Below, in pieces: positions 34,457 to 45,609 of a stretch of 64,000 nucleotides of DNA (its first letter is position 1; each line of letters opens with the position of its first letter). Below the pieces are notes generated by a model. That model searched no databases. It was not told where the DNA came from and saw only the letters and a program-made list of their open reading frames with translations. The position numbers and the translations under genes are program-made. Location of the stretch: positions 124,001-188,000 of the forward strand of contig JAUZTG010000021.1 in assembly GCA_030734395.1 (NCBI GenBank), in the 5' to 3' direction. This DNA comes from Sarocladium kiliense. Taxonomy: Eukaryota > Ascomycota > Sordariomycetes > Hypocreales > Sarocladiaceae.

Positions 34457-35333
34457 TCTTTCGGTAGTGTCAATGTTGAATTCGAAAAGCTGTCGTGCAG
34501 GTCATCGAAAACCCGAGAAAAGCTACCGCTCGTCAATGTTGATGTTCACGAGTGTAAGCTATTGAATTGAGTCTCCAAGCTGCGAGAACTTGCTCTTAGT
34601 AAGGGCAATCGCAGACCGCAATTTACTTTCAGCAAAAATACTTTGAGTCAATGCAAATGATCCTTGAAGCTGTAAGCAGATGTACAACGCCTTACTGCCC
34701 GACACTGTTGTTGCTACCGGTGGTTAGCTTCCAGGTGCATATTCTCCCACCTAAGCTAATGCAACCAGGGGCTTATTCATTGGGCAGATTCGTCAGCCTT
34801 CTTGAGAAAAAAAATCCCTTTTGGGAAATGTCCGAAAGAGGACCCAGCTTTCGTGGTTGGGTGTAGTCAGCCACAAAGAAACTGCGGCCTCAGCACCGTG
34901 TTTTGTCGAGTATCGTCTGATGTCAGTGTACGAACGAAAGACAACATCAAGGTGGACAACGTCGTCTCACGAGCCAGACTATACTGGCTTATCGTTCGTG
35001 TAGAGTCAGTGGCCAAGCATTCCTCGGATGTCCCGACGACGACGTCGCCGCGAGGCGGTTCATCACGCCAGACCCTCAAGCGATATTGCCGGGAGATCAT
35101 GTACTGGAGCAGCCGCCAACTGTTACTACTGCGCGCAAAAGCCCGAATCCAGTAGATTTCTTACATCAGGGGGCCTACGACAGTGGCAGCCATGATATAT
35201 ATAATGCCTCAGGGCGGCTCCCTACTGTACGTTGAAGCCACGTCTATCCGCGAAAGGAGCCACTGCAGTCAGCTAGCCACCGCCTATCTGTTTGTTTCAA
35301 GATCCGATACTCCCTGGGGTCCAGCCGCATACC
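34457..35333. promoter_or_regulatory. divergent upstream region of ABC pseudogene and P450
   Basis: This 877-bp region separates the two outward-facing starts. A TATA-like ATATATATA at 35195-35203 lies about 130 bp before the P450 ATG. No other gene is supported. Confidence 0.45.
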
Positions 35334-37173
35334 ATGGATCTGACGCCGAAACACTGGTTCCTCGCACTGGCGGCCGTCTTCGGACTTGTTGCCCGCGTTA
35401 CCTTCGTTCAGGCACGGACAGCGACGCAGCATAAGCCTGGCCGCAGGCCTCCTGCACTGCCCCTGTCTCTCCCTCTGATCGGCCACCTGTCCCAGTTCCT
35501 GTGGGATCCCGAGAGGCTTATGGCCCGGGCGTCGTGAGTTGACAGTGTTCCCTGCACCCCTGGCCTCACGATGCTGATTGAGATGCTGTCCCAGGTCGCC
35601 GTTTGGGCCGACTACGCCTGTCCGGATCCGAGTGCTGGACCGGCGCATGACGATCCTCAACGGCGCGGACAGCATCGCCGCGCTCTTCAAGGGCTCCCGC
35701 GCCGTTAGCAGCGAGCCATGGCTCGTCCGCACGCTGATCCATGCCTTTGGCGTGCTGGACAAGGATGCCCACGTCTACTACAACGACAACACGGGCGTCG
35801 GCGTCAAGCCTGTGCCTGGCAGCAACACGATCCCCCCCGAGCACCGAATCTTCCGGCTCGTCTACCAGTCGGTACATGAGGGCCTGAGCGGCACGAGGCT
35901 CGAGGACACGGAGCGCCGGCTCGTGGCCAATTTCGCGGCGCAGATCTCGCACGCCGACGTCGGCCAGGAGGGATGGACCGCCGTGCCCGACCTGCACGGC
36001 TCGCTCATTCGCAAGATGTGCTTCGTCGCGACAACGACCTCGTGGTTCGGCTCGCGCATCTTCGACGCCGCCCCGGACCTCGAGCCGGACTTTTGGCGGT
36101 TCGAGAGCCACCTGCCCTGCCTCTTCAAGGAGGTGCCGCAGTGGCTGTCCCCGGCCTCGTACCGCGCCCGGGCCAAGATGCAGGACAACATGCGCAGGTG
36201 GCACGAGCTCGCGCACGCCGAATACGACATCACAAAGGGCACCGATGACCCACGCAACTGGGAGCCGACGTTCGGCTCAAGGCTGCTGCGGAACCGGCAC
36301 GCTTTCTTCCGCAACATGCCTCTCAGCAAGGAGACCAACGCGGCCGACGACTTGGGCCTGCTCTGGGCGTGAGTGTAGCTCCAAGTTCAAGTTCCCTATC
36401 ACCACCGGTAGTCGTCAGTGGCTAACAACGGAAACCCCCTGCCTCCTAGTGCAAACGCGAATGTGATCCCGGGCATCGCCTGGATGATCCTCGAGGTCCT
36501 GCAGCGTCCGGCGCTGCTGGCCCAGGTCCGCGCCCTTAGCGCCCCCTACCTCGATCTCTTTTCGGACACGAGCGCCCCCCGCGTTGATATCGAGCGTCTC
36601 TGCCGCGAGCCCCTCCTCCAGTCCATCTATGCCGAGGTCCTGCGCCGCCACAACGCGGCGGTCCTCGCCCGCGTGCCCCTGACGGACGACTTCACCCTCG
36701 GCGGCTGGAGGTTCGACAAAGGGGACCCTATCGTGGTCTCGTCCTACAACGCCGCCCACGAGCCGTCGGTTTGGAACGAGGGGACGCTGCGGGACCCTCA
36801 CCCTGTGCACGAGTTCTGGCCCGAGCGCTTCATCGTCGACCCGCAGGACGGAGCCAGCGGGCCGGTCCGACGAGATCCGCGGCCGGACGCGGCGCCTGAG
36901 AAGGGCGGCGACGCGCCGTACTTCTCCCTTGAGGGCACGGCGGGATCCTGGAACCCTTACGGGGGCGGGTTCCGGATGTGTCCCGGTCGGCATTTTGCGA
37001 AGAAGGAGATGATTATCACCATGGTCATGTTCCTGGCGTCTTTTGATGTCGACTTGATGCCCATGGAAGACTGGGTGCAGGACGACTTCGATTACTTCAT
37101 GTGCGGCGTAATGCCGCCCAAGGGGCCTGTGGCAGCAAGAGTTCAGAGAAGGAATAAGATGTCAGTAGCATAA
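35334..37173 (+). CDS. cytochrome P450 monooxygenase
   Basis: Three exons, 35334-35533, 35595-36368 and 36450-37173, have GTGAGT introns of 61 and 81 nt and encode 565 residues. The start (ACCATGG) precedes a membrane anchor (WFLALAAVFGLVARV) and a Pro-rich hinge (GRRPPALPLSLPLIGHL). ANANVIPGIAWM occupies the I-helix but lacks the usual AGxxT, as in CYP7/CYP8-like enzymes. The K-helix ExxR is in AEVLRR. The heme-binding loop reads YGGGFRMCPGRHFAKKE, with the ligand cysteine near residue 500. The likely place is the endoplasmic reticulum. The substrate cannot be read from sequence; similarity of layout to sterol or fatty-acid 7/8-hydroxylase-like fungal P450s is from memory. No break was found. 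The divergent ABC gene suggests shared regulation in detoxification or secondary metabolism (inference). Confidence 0.9.
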
Positions 37174-38192
37174 GGGGCTCTGTAGTACTCTATAGTTGTA
37201 AAGTACGTCCCCGGACTGTTGAGCTGTGTATGTAGCTACCTGAGTAAGGATATCCCCTTGAATCCCTTTGCAGCTCTGCATTCTAAAAGAGTCTTGGTGG
37301 AGAGCCAAGTACAATACGCCGTCGCTAAGGTACACAGGTTATAACGAAGGGAGGGGTAGTAGGGCCAGTTAGAGCAAGCGTAAGCTATATCTCTAGAAAG
37401 TAACCGTCTTATTTATTTTAGGCCTTTAACGACTTTCTTCTAGACACTCCCATCCCACGAACCATTTTGATAAAGCAACCAAGGCTATTTTCCAGAAGTT
37501 ACTGCATCCTCGCTTCACAGAAAGCATTCCTCGTACCCACCTACACCGTCACCATTACTTTTAGGCGCGATGCGGCTACGGTGGGATGGACAGTGAGGAT
37601 TAGAATCCATGCTCGGTGCTTTCTATTTCAGGACAGATGAGAACGCCGATTGTTCTGGCCTTGGGCAGAAATATTGATCCTGAGATCGGACTTGTCTGTT
37701 TTAAGATGAGCGAACTAATTATTCTATAAGGGGGATGGCTTGGACTGTGCTGGACTTTGAAGTCAGTGAGCGAGGGCCAAATACGTATTCCTCATGGTCC
37801 TCTGCGCGCGCGCGCCCGCCCAGCCCCTTATACAGACTCATCTGATCTTGGATAAGGCTCCCAGGTCATTGGACGATGATTTCTTTCTATGACTCTAGAC
37901 CCCTAGAACTGGTTTCCCGTGCGGGAACCTGTTCAGATTAATTGCCACTTCTAGCTTAGCCTTTATCCGGTCGTTCCGTTCCCCGCAAGGGAGTAGGATC
38001 AAGTTGCTTCTAGACCAAGAACTCCAGCGAGTTGGTGACCTCAGCTTAACTGTCCGTAAATCCTATGTAAAGTTAACTAGTTATCTGTATCTTATAGATA
38101 TCCTCCTCCTTTACTTCCTCACTCAATAGCTCTCTCTTATAACTACTTTCACACGCACCACTACATCAGGTTGCCCCCCCTCTTTCAAGATC
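37174..38192. other. 1 kb without a gene
   Basis: AT-rich sequence with a short (GC)n tract near 37803-37816. No frame or RNA gene recognised. Confidence 0.5.
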
Positions 38193-39173
38193 TTGTCTAC
38201 TACACTTGCTCTTATCTTCTCGGCCGTTGCGCTTGCCACTCCACTCATTGTGGCGGACGAAGGACGACGTGCAGAGATCCAGGTGTTTGAGCGCGATGCC
38301 GTGCCAGACGCTCAAGACTGGGAATACGCCGCGCTTCACGGAGTTAACTTGACCGAAAGTGCGTCCCAATTTCATCTATCCCCTTGCTACATTCCCTAGA
38401 GGCAGAACATAAGACCACTTTTATTACGGGTACTAACAGGGGGGAACCGGTTGAATAGTGTTTAAGCACTCGGTTATCAAAGGTGAGGATGGGGAACACA
38501 CCATCTGGCTCGACAACTCCTATGTGCCCGCCGAGGGCCCTGCCCTGTCATCCCCCCCGGCGGCCGTGGCAACCAGCGCCGCGGACAAGATTAAGAGCAA
38601 GCGCGGTGCCCGGCTGGGGGACAACTCCGGCTACTACGCGGACAGTCGCAAGACTAGTAACTGCCGGAATTGGGTCTTGCGGAGCATCACCAGCAACAAG
38701 TCCCCTTACTCGGGCGGCGCGCGGGACCTGGCGATCTTTGGCGAGAACCACGTCGGCTACTGGGACTTTTCGTTCCGAGTTGAAGGCCAGGGATTCAGGA
38801 CGCTCGCGATCGGCGGCTCCAACCACGGACACAACGCGCAGTTTAGAGCAAAGTGGCATGCCAACGTATACCAGGGGATGACGGGAGTAGGCATGAACGA
38901 TATGGGCTACGCAGCGCGGCAAACGTTCAACAAGTTCGCCAAAAAAAAAAAAAAAATTACGGCGTGTGGAAGGCTGCGTCGTCTGGCGCGATGATTTGCT
39001 GGGGGTCCATCTTGTCTGAGGGAAATTTGTACCCTATGTGGACCGAATTCCAGTATGATATCATCACATCCTCAAGGCACGGTCTAAAAAGGGGGGGGGC
39101 CTACTCTGCAACTACAGTTGTTTTATATAGAAAAACTTGGGGAAATATGCTTTCTTCTCATTGTGATTGCTAA
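38193..39173 (+). pseudogene. secreted-protein gene with lost start and A-run frameshift
   Basis: A signal peptide (STTLALIFSAVALATPLIVA) begins at 38193, but its first codon is TTG, and no ATG exists in frame back to a stop at 38127. A 100-nt intron (38359-38458, donor GTGCGT, TACTAAC branch, ATAG acceptor) joins in phase to 38459. The mature part has single cysteines and Gly/aromatic-rich sequence (DNSGYYADSRKTSNC, GYWDFSFRVEGQGF, HGHNAQFRAKWHANVYQGM). At 38941-38956 sixteen A's shift the frame. The other frame then continues naturally (NYGVWKAASSGAMICWG) to about 39173. Fourteen or seventeen A's would restore it. I do not recognise the family. A secreted effector or wall protein is possible, but this is a guess. 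Confidence 0.65.
38941..38956 (+). repeat. A16 homopolymer within coding sequence
   Basis: The run separates two frames that together read as one protein, indicating replication slippage or a sequencing length error. Confidence 0.85.
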
Positions 39174-39295
39174 TGAAAAACAATACATCACGATTGCTAA
39201 GCCTTGTGCTTTATAGTAAAGACAATAGGGAAGAGTGATTAGTTTATCTACTTAGCGAACCCCTGCCACTATGCCTGGAGCGAATAGAGGAACTC

Positions 39296-39520
39296 CTATA
39301 ATCCCTTGTATATAGGAACGCGTGGTTGTATAAGATCTGAAAGTAATTCAGATGCGCCCGGCACAAGGTGAGGTGCCATCGCGGCCTGTACGGTCTCCAG
39401 CCGGTCACGTAGATTCGCGAGCTCAGGGGAGAGCTGCTGAAGGCCGTCCGTTGTGAGGTAGGCACAAGCGTTCCATACGTACAGCAGGCGCCTGCGCAAA
39501 TGGCCCGGGATAGGTTCCAT
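39296..39520 (-). CDS. hypothetical protein, 74 residues
   Basis: The minus-strand frame starts with ATG at 39520 (MEPIPGHLRRRLLYVWNACA) and has helical, natural composition (LSPELANLRDRLETVQAAM). No family recognised; it may be a fragment. Confidence 0.35.
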   Translation of the reverse strand: MEPIPGHLRRRLLYVWNACAYLTTDGLQQLSPELANLRDRLETVQAAMAPHLVPGASELLSDLIQPRVPIYKGL

Positions 39521-40018
39521 CGCGACTGTACCCGCGTTGGTGATTTGTGCATTGGCAAAGGCGAAGTATTGGGGGACTCACGGTTGGCTCAGTCGCTCTT
39601 CATATAAACAAGCAACGACCAACACTGACAGAGAACAGACTAGCTCAACCAATCAGCGTTCAGGTCGTGGACTTTTTCCCTCCTCCTCCGGGGTAAATGC
39701 GCCCACACCCAGTGGGCCGTCCACGAGGTGAATCACAAGCAAGCACAGAGACCTCGGATCCCAAGGAAAGGTTGATTGCGAGGGCCTCGGAGCGGCCTGC
39801 TGTTCAGATAACCCCATGCGTGGAAACGGAGCATTCTCACAAGAGGAAGCGGTCCGAGGACAATGAGATCCGTCTGGAGCGGACGCCAGAAACGGCATAT
39901 CTAGAAGTGGCCGCCCTTAGTTTTGAACCCGGGGGGGGCGGGCAAAATGCGCGATGTGTAGTTGAGGAACAATGTCAAGAAAGAGACGCGCTTTAGCGTT
40001 GGGATTGTCGTGTACATC
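39521..40018. other. no supported gene
   Basis: A plus-strand open frame from 39697 has a KRKR stretch but no recognisable domain. A G-rich run occurs near 39930. Confidence 0.35.
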
Positions 40019-41206
40019 CTAGGCGGCCGCGCAGTAGCCGCAAGTGATGGGTGCCTTGCACTGAGTTCCTATGTGGCCGTATTTGTGGCATCTGAAGCAT
40101 TGCCTCAGGCGGCACTGTCTATCGTAACGTTCGCATTGGAACACCTCGCCCTGCCAGATGAGACCCTCGTCGATGATCTTATTGGCGTCTTCTGCTTTGG
40201 AGAATTCCACTACGATGGAGGATGCGGACTTTGTATGTGCGGATCTGGTCAGCCAGCTGATATGCTTGATCTGCGCCTTCGGGATGAATGGCTTGTTGTC
40301 CTGTAGTAGCTCTTCGCGTAGTTGTTCAAATTCGTCCATGTTCATGGAGCTGGTGCGTATTCCGTGAGCTAGTATGCCGTAGGTGGGAATTCGTACGGTG
40401 GCATGGTTGCTGATGCGGTGTTCCCAATCTCCCGCGAACTGGCGAAGCGCTTCCATGTCTGCGGTCGTGGCTGTCTTGATGCTTAGGTCGCCGCTCTTAA
40501 GTTGGTTGGCTGGCACTGCCCTCAGTTTGTTAATGTTCTCGTTGTTGCTCTGTTCAATGGCTCGATCTACGTGGGCCTTTAGGCTGCGCGGGTTCATGGC
40601 CCTGATGTTTTCGATGGTGATTGGGTCTCTAATGTTCACGATGATTTCACGTAGAGTCTGCGCATGTGATGTTCTCAGGTTCTGTGGGTTATGTATACTC
40701 GCTACTAGTCCTCCCCTAGCGGCTACGTTAGCATACGTGTGCGCGATGCCGCCCGGGTTCATTGGTCTCAGTGCTTTTGCGTCCCTGACCATCTTGAGCG
40801 TCATCTTGTTAGCCTCGAGCCCCTCTTTGGCTATGTTGTTAGCTCTTCGCGTAGCGTCCGAATTCTCTTTGATGTCCGTAGCGTTCTGTTGTATCAATCT
40901 CTGTGTGTTGGTTATCTCGTCTCGAAGGGTGCCTGTCGCTCGCACGCTGGCTTCATTGGCGATCTTAGTCTCTGTATGAAGGCTGACCACTGCGTTGTGC
41001 AGGTGCTCGAGGTCGGGGATGTTTTGCAATTTGACTAGCAGGTTCAGAGTGCCGAAAATCATGACGCGGGCGCTCTGACATTCGATGAGCTGGCCGTTTG
41101 CTTCGTCGATAGATTTCAGTGCTGTCTGGAGGTATCTGCTCAGTTTCGCGGCGTGCTCTCGGAAAGGAGTTGGCCAGGTATGGTCCTCAGGCCACGGGGT
41201 CGCCAT
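40019..41206 (-). CDS. LINE ORF1 (gag-like), cut off after the zinc knuckle
   Basis: The frame starts with ATG at 41206 and runs 395 residues. Residues 60-160 are helical and coiled-coil-like (NTQRLIQQNATDIKEN). A nucleic-acid-binding middle part follows. It ends with a zinc knuckle (CFRCHKYGHIGTQC) and the beginning of a second (CGYCAAA) before a stop. ORF1 of Tad-type LINEs usually continues through the second knuckle and is followed by ORF2; neither is seen downstream. The copy is thus cut at its 3' side, which is unusual because LINE copies normally lose 5' sequence. A GCGGCCGC octamer lies at the break. RNA-chaperone role inferred from family. Confidence 0.78.
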   Translation of the reverse strand: MATPWPEDHTWPTPFREHAAKLSRYLQTALKSIDEANGQLIECQSARVMIFGTLNLLVKLQNIPDLEHLHNAVVSLHTETKIANEASVRATGTLRDEITNTQRLIQQNATDIKENSDATRRANNIAKEGLEANKMTLKMVRDAKALRPMNPGGIAHTYANVAARGGLVASIHNPQNLRTSHAQTLREIIVNIRDPITIENIRAMNPRSLKAHVDRAIEQSNNENINKLRAVPANQLKSGDLSIKTATTADMEALRQFAGDWEHRISNHATVRIPTYGILAHGIRTSSMNMDEFEQLREELLQDNKPFIPKAQIKHISWLTRSAHTKSASSIVVEFSKAEDANKIIDEGLIWQGEVFQCERYDRQCRLRQCFRCHKYGHIGTQCKAPITCGYCAAA

Positions 41207-41417
41207 GATGCCAGCGTCGCTTTGGGCGTCACGACGGGCAACTGGCTATCCAATGGACCTTTTGGATCGTGTCTGGGGCTGCGGGAAGTCTGGATTTCAA
41301 AAATTTCGTTCTCGCTGGTGATGGTGTTTTTTTCGCCAAGAACCAGGCCACGACCCTCCTACTAATGAAGTCTCTCTTTCACTCGTCAGCTGGCAACACG
41401 TCCGCGCAACAGCAACC
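41207..41417. other. LINE 5' leader and upstream of MADS-like gene
   Basis: This would contain the LINE 5' untranslated region and the promoter of the plus-strand gene at 41418. No boundary could be fixed. Confidence 0.3.
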
Positions 41418-41729
41418 ATGGCAAATCCGCCCCATAAGAAACGAGATCGATCTAAAGAGAACTTCGCGAAGTCGTGCAAATCAGGTGCGGCACGGTTCAA
41501 CAAGCTGAATCAGAAGTATCATGCGCGCATCTACCTCCAAGCGCAATGGAGAGGCAGATACTATGAGTATCATTCCGATACGGATCTTCGCTGGCTAAAG
41601 ATCGGAGACGGAGAGCCGACAATGAATATTGCCTACGTGGCGATGATCATCTGCCGGACTGGACAGCATGCCTTGAGACATTGCCAAGCAGATGTGAACC
41701 TGACGCTGCAAGTTCGCCTATTCGCGTAG
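41418..41729 (+). CDS. second MADS-box-like small protein
   Basis: ATG at 41418 (ACCATGG) starts a basic frame: KKRDRSKENFAKSCKSG, then ARIYLQAQWRGRYYEYHSD. It follows the same order of basic helix, hydrophobic strand and Gly-aromatic turn as the gene at 15181. The frame to 41729 may not reflect the mature message: another frame (41681-41869) encodes a disordered His/Glu-rich tail (HEHEHEKND), and an intron around 41637-41690 could connect them. I could not find a join in phase. MADS relationship is inference. Confidence 0.5.
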   Translation: MANPPHKKRDRSKENFAKSCKSGAARFNKLNQKYHARIYLQAQWRGRYYEYHSDTDLRWLKIGDGEPTMNIAYVAMIICRTGQHALRHCQADVNLTLQVRLFA

Positions 41730-42467
41730 ATGGAGTTGGCTCCGTAGTAGTTGACGATGCGCTAGGGGTCCACCAGCCTCTGTTGAGCAGCACAATTACA
41801 CACGAGCACGAGCATGAGAAGAATGATATTGGCAATGCTCCAGGCTCTACGATGGCGTTCCTGGTGTAACGAATACCAACAGTGCTGGAACCCATCACTC
41901 GCTCAGCTGGCGCGCGGCTTGGATCTCTGCCCTGGACTTTATCACAAGGCCCTTGTCCACCATCGCCTGACAGCGCTTCGAAGAGGGCCTAGACTAACAA
42001 GTGGGGAAAACGCATCGGAAAGCCACGAAGGATTCACCTGAGAGTGCAACCCTGCTGCTTGCTAATCATTATCGTTGGGTGGAGATGTTCGAACTACACG
42101 CTCTACCGGATGAGGTATAAAGTGGGCGAGTGGGTTTCTTTTCGCACGAGATCGGCAATACAGGTGCAGATGGGGCAAGGCTCAAGCATGTCTTCAAGAT
42201 CGATTACGGACATCACACGCCAGCTTCGGAAGCCCAGGACCAGGTATACATAGCCAAGGCCCTGCTTCCAAGTCGCATCAGGTCAATGGCTCTAATACAG
42301 CCCAAAGTCAAGCATCTACGAGAGTGACGGTATCGCTCACGAGGCTTGACCTCGGCTCGCACGGAGTACAAGTACTGCGCAATCATGATGTCCAGGCAGT
42401 CTTCACCAAACCAAAGAAATTGTAATAATACAGGCTAACTTCGTACCGATGGGTTCAGCAACAGGTT
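41730..42467. other. no supported gene
   Basis: A possible 3' exon of the MADS-like gene lies up to 41869. Nothing else is convincing. Confidence 0.35.
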
Positions 42468-43441
42468 TTAGTGCGTCGGCGCAACCCCCGACCACGAGAA
42501 AGCTCTCTGAGGACGAATCCTCGTGTGCCTCCGTTCCTCGCGTAGCCACCTGTTCTCCGTCTCCAACTCGATCAACCGATGCCTCGCAAGTCTCAGGACA
42601 TCGCCCTTACTCAACTCCCGGGATGATTCAGCATCGTGGCGAGAGGTTACGTCTTCAGGCGCCACTAAGTTCATAACATCCAAGAGCTTCTCAAAACTTG
42701 AGTTTAATCGCCTGCGATAGTTTCTCTCTGCTTTATTGTGTGCTGGCCGAGGCTTGGGACTGGTGTCGGAGAGGTCATCTTCTCCTCCGTCTGGACTGCC
42801 GTACTTTGACTTGGCTCGCCTTTTGGCATTTACTAATCGGAGTCTGGGAGTTTGAGAGGGATGGGGGGGGGGGAATTCTGCATCAAATATCAGCACTCAT
42901 GCCTCAGTCATGAACACAAGCCGAAGGTTGATCATACCATTCGATTGTACATTGGTAGGGTTTTGGCTCATGGACACCACATCGTCTGAGGATCCAGCAA
43001 CATTCTCAGCATAACGTATCAAGGGTAGTCAAGAATTAAGTGGCAAACACCTGAGCACTGTCTTTGAGTGGCGTCAAACGCAGGTCCAGCGCCCGCCGCC
43101 GTCGGGGGCTCTTCGAAAGGAAACTCGCATTCGCGATAACCGGCTTGGAAGTGAACCAGGGATGTTTGCGTGGGACCTGGAGTTGGCGAAGGTGGAAATG
43201 ACATTTGTTCTTCGAAGAGCATCTGCCCGTAGTTCGTGGCAGTAGATGGCACAGACCAAGATGGCGGTCCGGAGGTGGTATAAGCGTTGTCTATTGATGA
43301 TGAATAATCGTTGGCTGGGCTTGCGGTTGACAGGTGATTGAGGAAATGCTGTCCATTCATTATCGTGCTTTCGTGATACTGGAACGGATGAGGTGCAACC
43401 TGGCCTGCCATGACAGTGTTGTCCATAGTATGGATCATCAT
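42468..43441 (-). CDS. bHLH transcription factor, SREBP-like basic region
   Basis: The minus-strand gene starts at 43441 (MMIHTMDNTVM). Its first exon runs to about 43049. A short middle exon in the 42930-43005 region (VVSMSQNPTNVQSN) follows, and the last exon is about 42878-42468. The exact ends of the first intron have two options. The N-terminal part is Ser/Thr/Pro-rich. The bHLH domain begins HNKAERNYRRRLNSSFEKLL, has a loop (VAPEDVTSRHDAESS) and a second helix (LSKGDVLRLARHRLIELE) leading into a short leucine-zipper-like end. A tyrosine in the basic region (ERNYR) is typical of SREBP-type factors that bind both E-boxes and sterol elements. No membrane spans are present, so this is not a full SREBP. 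Regulatory targets unknown. Confidence 0.78.
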
Positions 43442-45393
43442 GAGCCGAAATGTAGTTGTAGGTCGACACACTGATTCGGATCCGGTTCGATGTACAGCGA
43501 CCTGGGAATGGGATGAGGAGGGCTCTCGGAGCTAATATACTGGCTCCCTCTGACTAACAATCCAGCGGTGTGTTGGCCCATCACAATCACAAGACAACAA
43601 ACAAGCTGAGCAGCCAGTACAGAGCCTCTCAACTCTAAAGTTCCCAGCTGCCGGCAGGCATCGAAGAGTGTGGAGGGGCCCCCGTTATTTGCGTGGTAAG
43701 CTACTGGATATGCGTATGAGCTTCCGACGCCACACCTCCACTGTGATGTTTGTCGGCTTCCACGCCAGGCGATCTTTGGTTCCTTCGACGCTGGGTCTGA
43801 CACGGGATGGCGACCAGGGCCCTCAATGCTACCTTCATGTGCGTCGGCCACACACCCAGGGAACAGCCACAAGCCACAAAGTTGGCTTACGTCGCCTCTC
43901 ACCAGTTCGTCCAGCAATCGTGATCGCACGCCCGGAGTTGTTGAGCACCCTCCTTTGCGCTTAGCGTCGGATAAAGATCTTGCTAGACCTTTTCAATCTC
44001 CACTTGGCTCTCGTAGAAGCTGAACTGGACCTTTCCAGCCGGGCTACTTGCCTTGGTTCCCTGTTTTCCTGGCCAATCAAGGGTACCCGTCGCTAAGGCT
44101 GGGGTGTGACTGGTGGGATCAAGGGTCTTAGACTGCTGTTTCGCGTCTCCTGCATTAGTATCAACTTAGCAAAGAACCTAAATTTCAATATCACCTCTTA
44201 AGATATAACTCGGCCCCGAGTTATGATAAACGTCCGCAGACTGCTCATCATGGTCTGAACGAGCGAAATGTATTGCTTCCACATCAATTGTGCGGTCCAG
44301 CGTTGTATTAAAGCGCCCCGTCTATTCCGAGGGTCGTACAGAACCGCCTCATAGCACCGGATGTAGATATCATAAATGCAAATGCATAATGCAAGGTTCC
44401 ATTCTACCACTGTTCATGCAAGAGATCCTGGGCCGATGACATGCATGGCCGCATGAAGCTGCCCACAACATGACTGCGTTCAGTTGAGATGGGGAATTCG
44501 TCCACACGATGCAGGTAGCGATGGACCGATTGGTTCTCGTGCTGCAAGCTAAGTTGTCTCATCAGAAAATCTGTGCACACCCTTCCAGCTTCCAACAGCT
44601 GTGTAGCCTACATGGTTGCTACATTCGATTACTAAGAGCCCTGCCCCGGCCGGGCGAAGAAGAAGAACCCCACGAACACATCCATGAACCTCGCTTGCGA
44701 AGAGGGAGCGTTGGGGTCGTGCATTGCCAAGAGCAGGGACAATCTGGACCAGGGCCAGCAAGAGCTAAAGATAGTTGTAGTGATAAGACTAGTCGCGGCA
44801 AAGTCCGAAGTCAGATTTGACGACTAACCAAGAGGTGTGTTGCGCTGAGCCATGGCTTGACAGCTAGAGGAGGGTCGGATCTCGTTTAGCAGATCATTCT
44901 TTGGTGGTGTGGTCTTACCGCGCCTTTGATATAACTGTTGATCCAGCAGCTATCACAACATGTGAGGAGAACACTGGCTCGGGTTTTAAGCGACCCATGG
45001 CTTGATCTTACTGATAATCCAAATGACATATGCAATCAGAGATGCTTGATGGAAAGAAAGAGATCTAGGCGTGCAGCCCGCAGCAGCTGATCGAGTCTGC
45101 CCACCTCAGCGTCCAGCGCAACAGCGTCTTGTTGAAGCGTTGACGGCTCCGATGGACAGCAGCATTGGAGGCTACTACAGATCTCGGGACAACGCCATCG
45201 ACGCCATTGTCGCTTATTGCAGTGTGGCAGAAGGTCGTGCAGCACATCGAGCTAAAATCTCAGCTAAGGAACATCCAGACCCCAATCCTCACCCTCCACT
45301 ATTGGATGATAACTGTCTGGGAGCTGCAGTACTGTCCGTATTTGTAGCGCAACGGAGAGGCCGAGGAGGTGCCTTATATACGTTGGTGCTGCG
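43442..45393. other. 2 kb without a supported gene
   Basis: This is upstream of the bHLH gene. Minus-strand fragments at 44198-44761 (SVHRYLHRVDEFPISTE, MWKQYISLVQTMMSSLRTF) look like remnants of a protein, but they carry stops and frame changes and I do not recognise them. Confidence 0.35.
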
Positions 45394-45609
45394 CTTTCTC
45401 TTGAACCAGATGACCCTCGATCGAAAGACCTGATCCACGAGTTCTATACCTCAGGAGACCTCTCGAAGCATTTCCGCAGGAGGCATCTTTCTCATATGTC
45501 TCATGTATCTCACGGTGCCTCGCTTCGATGTGCAGTGTGTGACATGAGATTGACGAGTAAGATGCATTTGCAGAATCATGCTATGAGAGTACATGGCACA
45601 GTTTCCTAG
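45394..45609 (+). pseudogene. C-terminal C2H2 zinc-finger remnant
   Basis: A plus-strand frame encodes EPDDPRSKDLIHEFYTSG, DLSKHFRRRHL and a C2H2 finger (CAVCDMRLTSKMHLQNH...H) ending RVHGTVS. This matches, from memory, the C-terminus of fungal proteins that pair a FluG-like domain with C2H2 fingers. The upstream part exists only as short pieces in other frames (EAEEVPYIRWCC) with stops, so the gene is decayed. Confidence 0.55.

Noticed and set aside
34867..35162. Short frames on both strands between the ABC and P450 genes
   Set aside because: No splice-consistent or domain-bearing gene; better treated as the shared upstream region.
29807..37173. A secondary-metabolite gene cluster
   Set aside because: Only a transporter and a P450 are present; there is no polyketide, peptide or terpene synthase, and the pump is broken.
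38941..38956. A-run as a retrotransposon poly(A) tail
   Set aside because: Coding sequence of one protein continues on both sides, so it is an internal homopolymer.
43442..43929. Long minus-strand open frame upstream of the bHLH start
   Set aside because: Composition is unlike a protein and it overlaps the bHLH start in another frame; probably chance.
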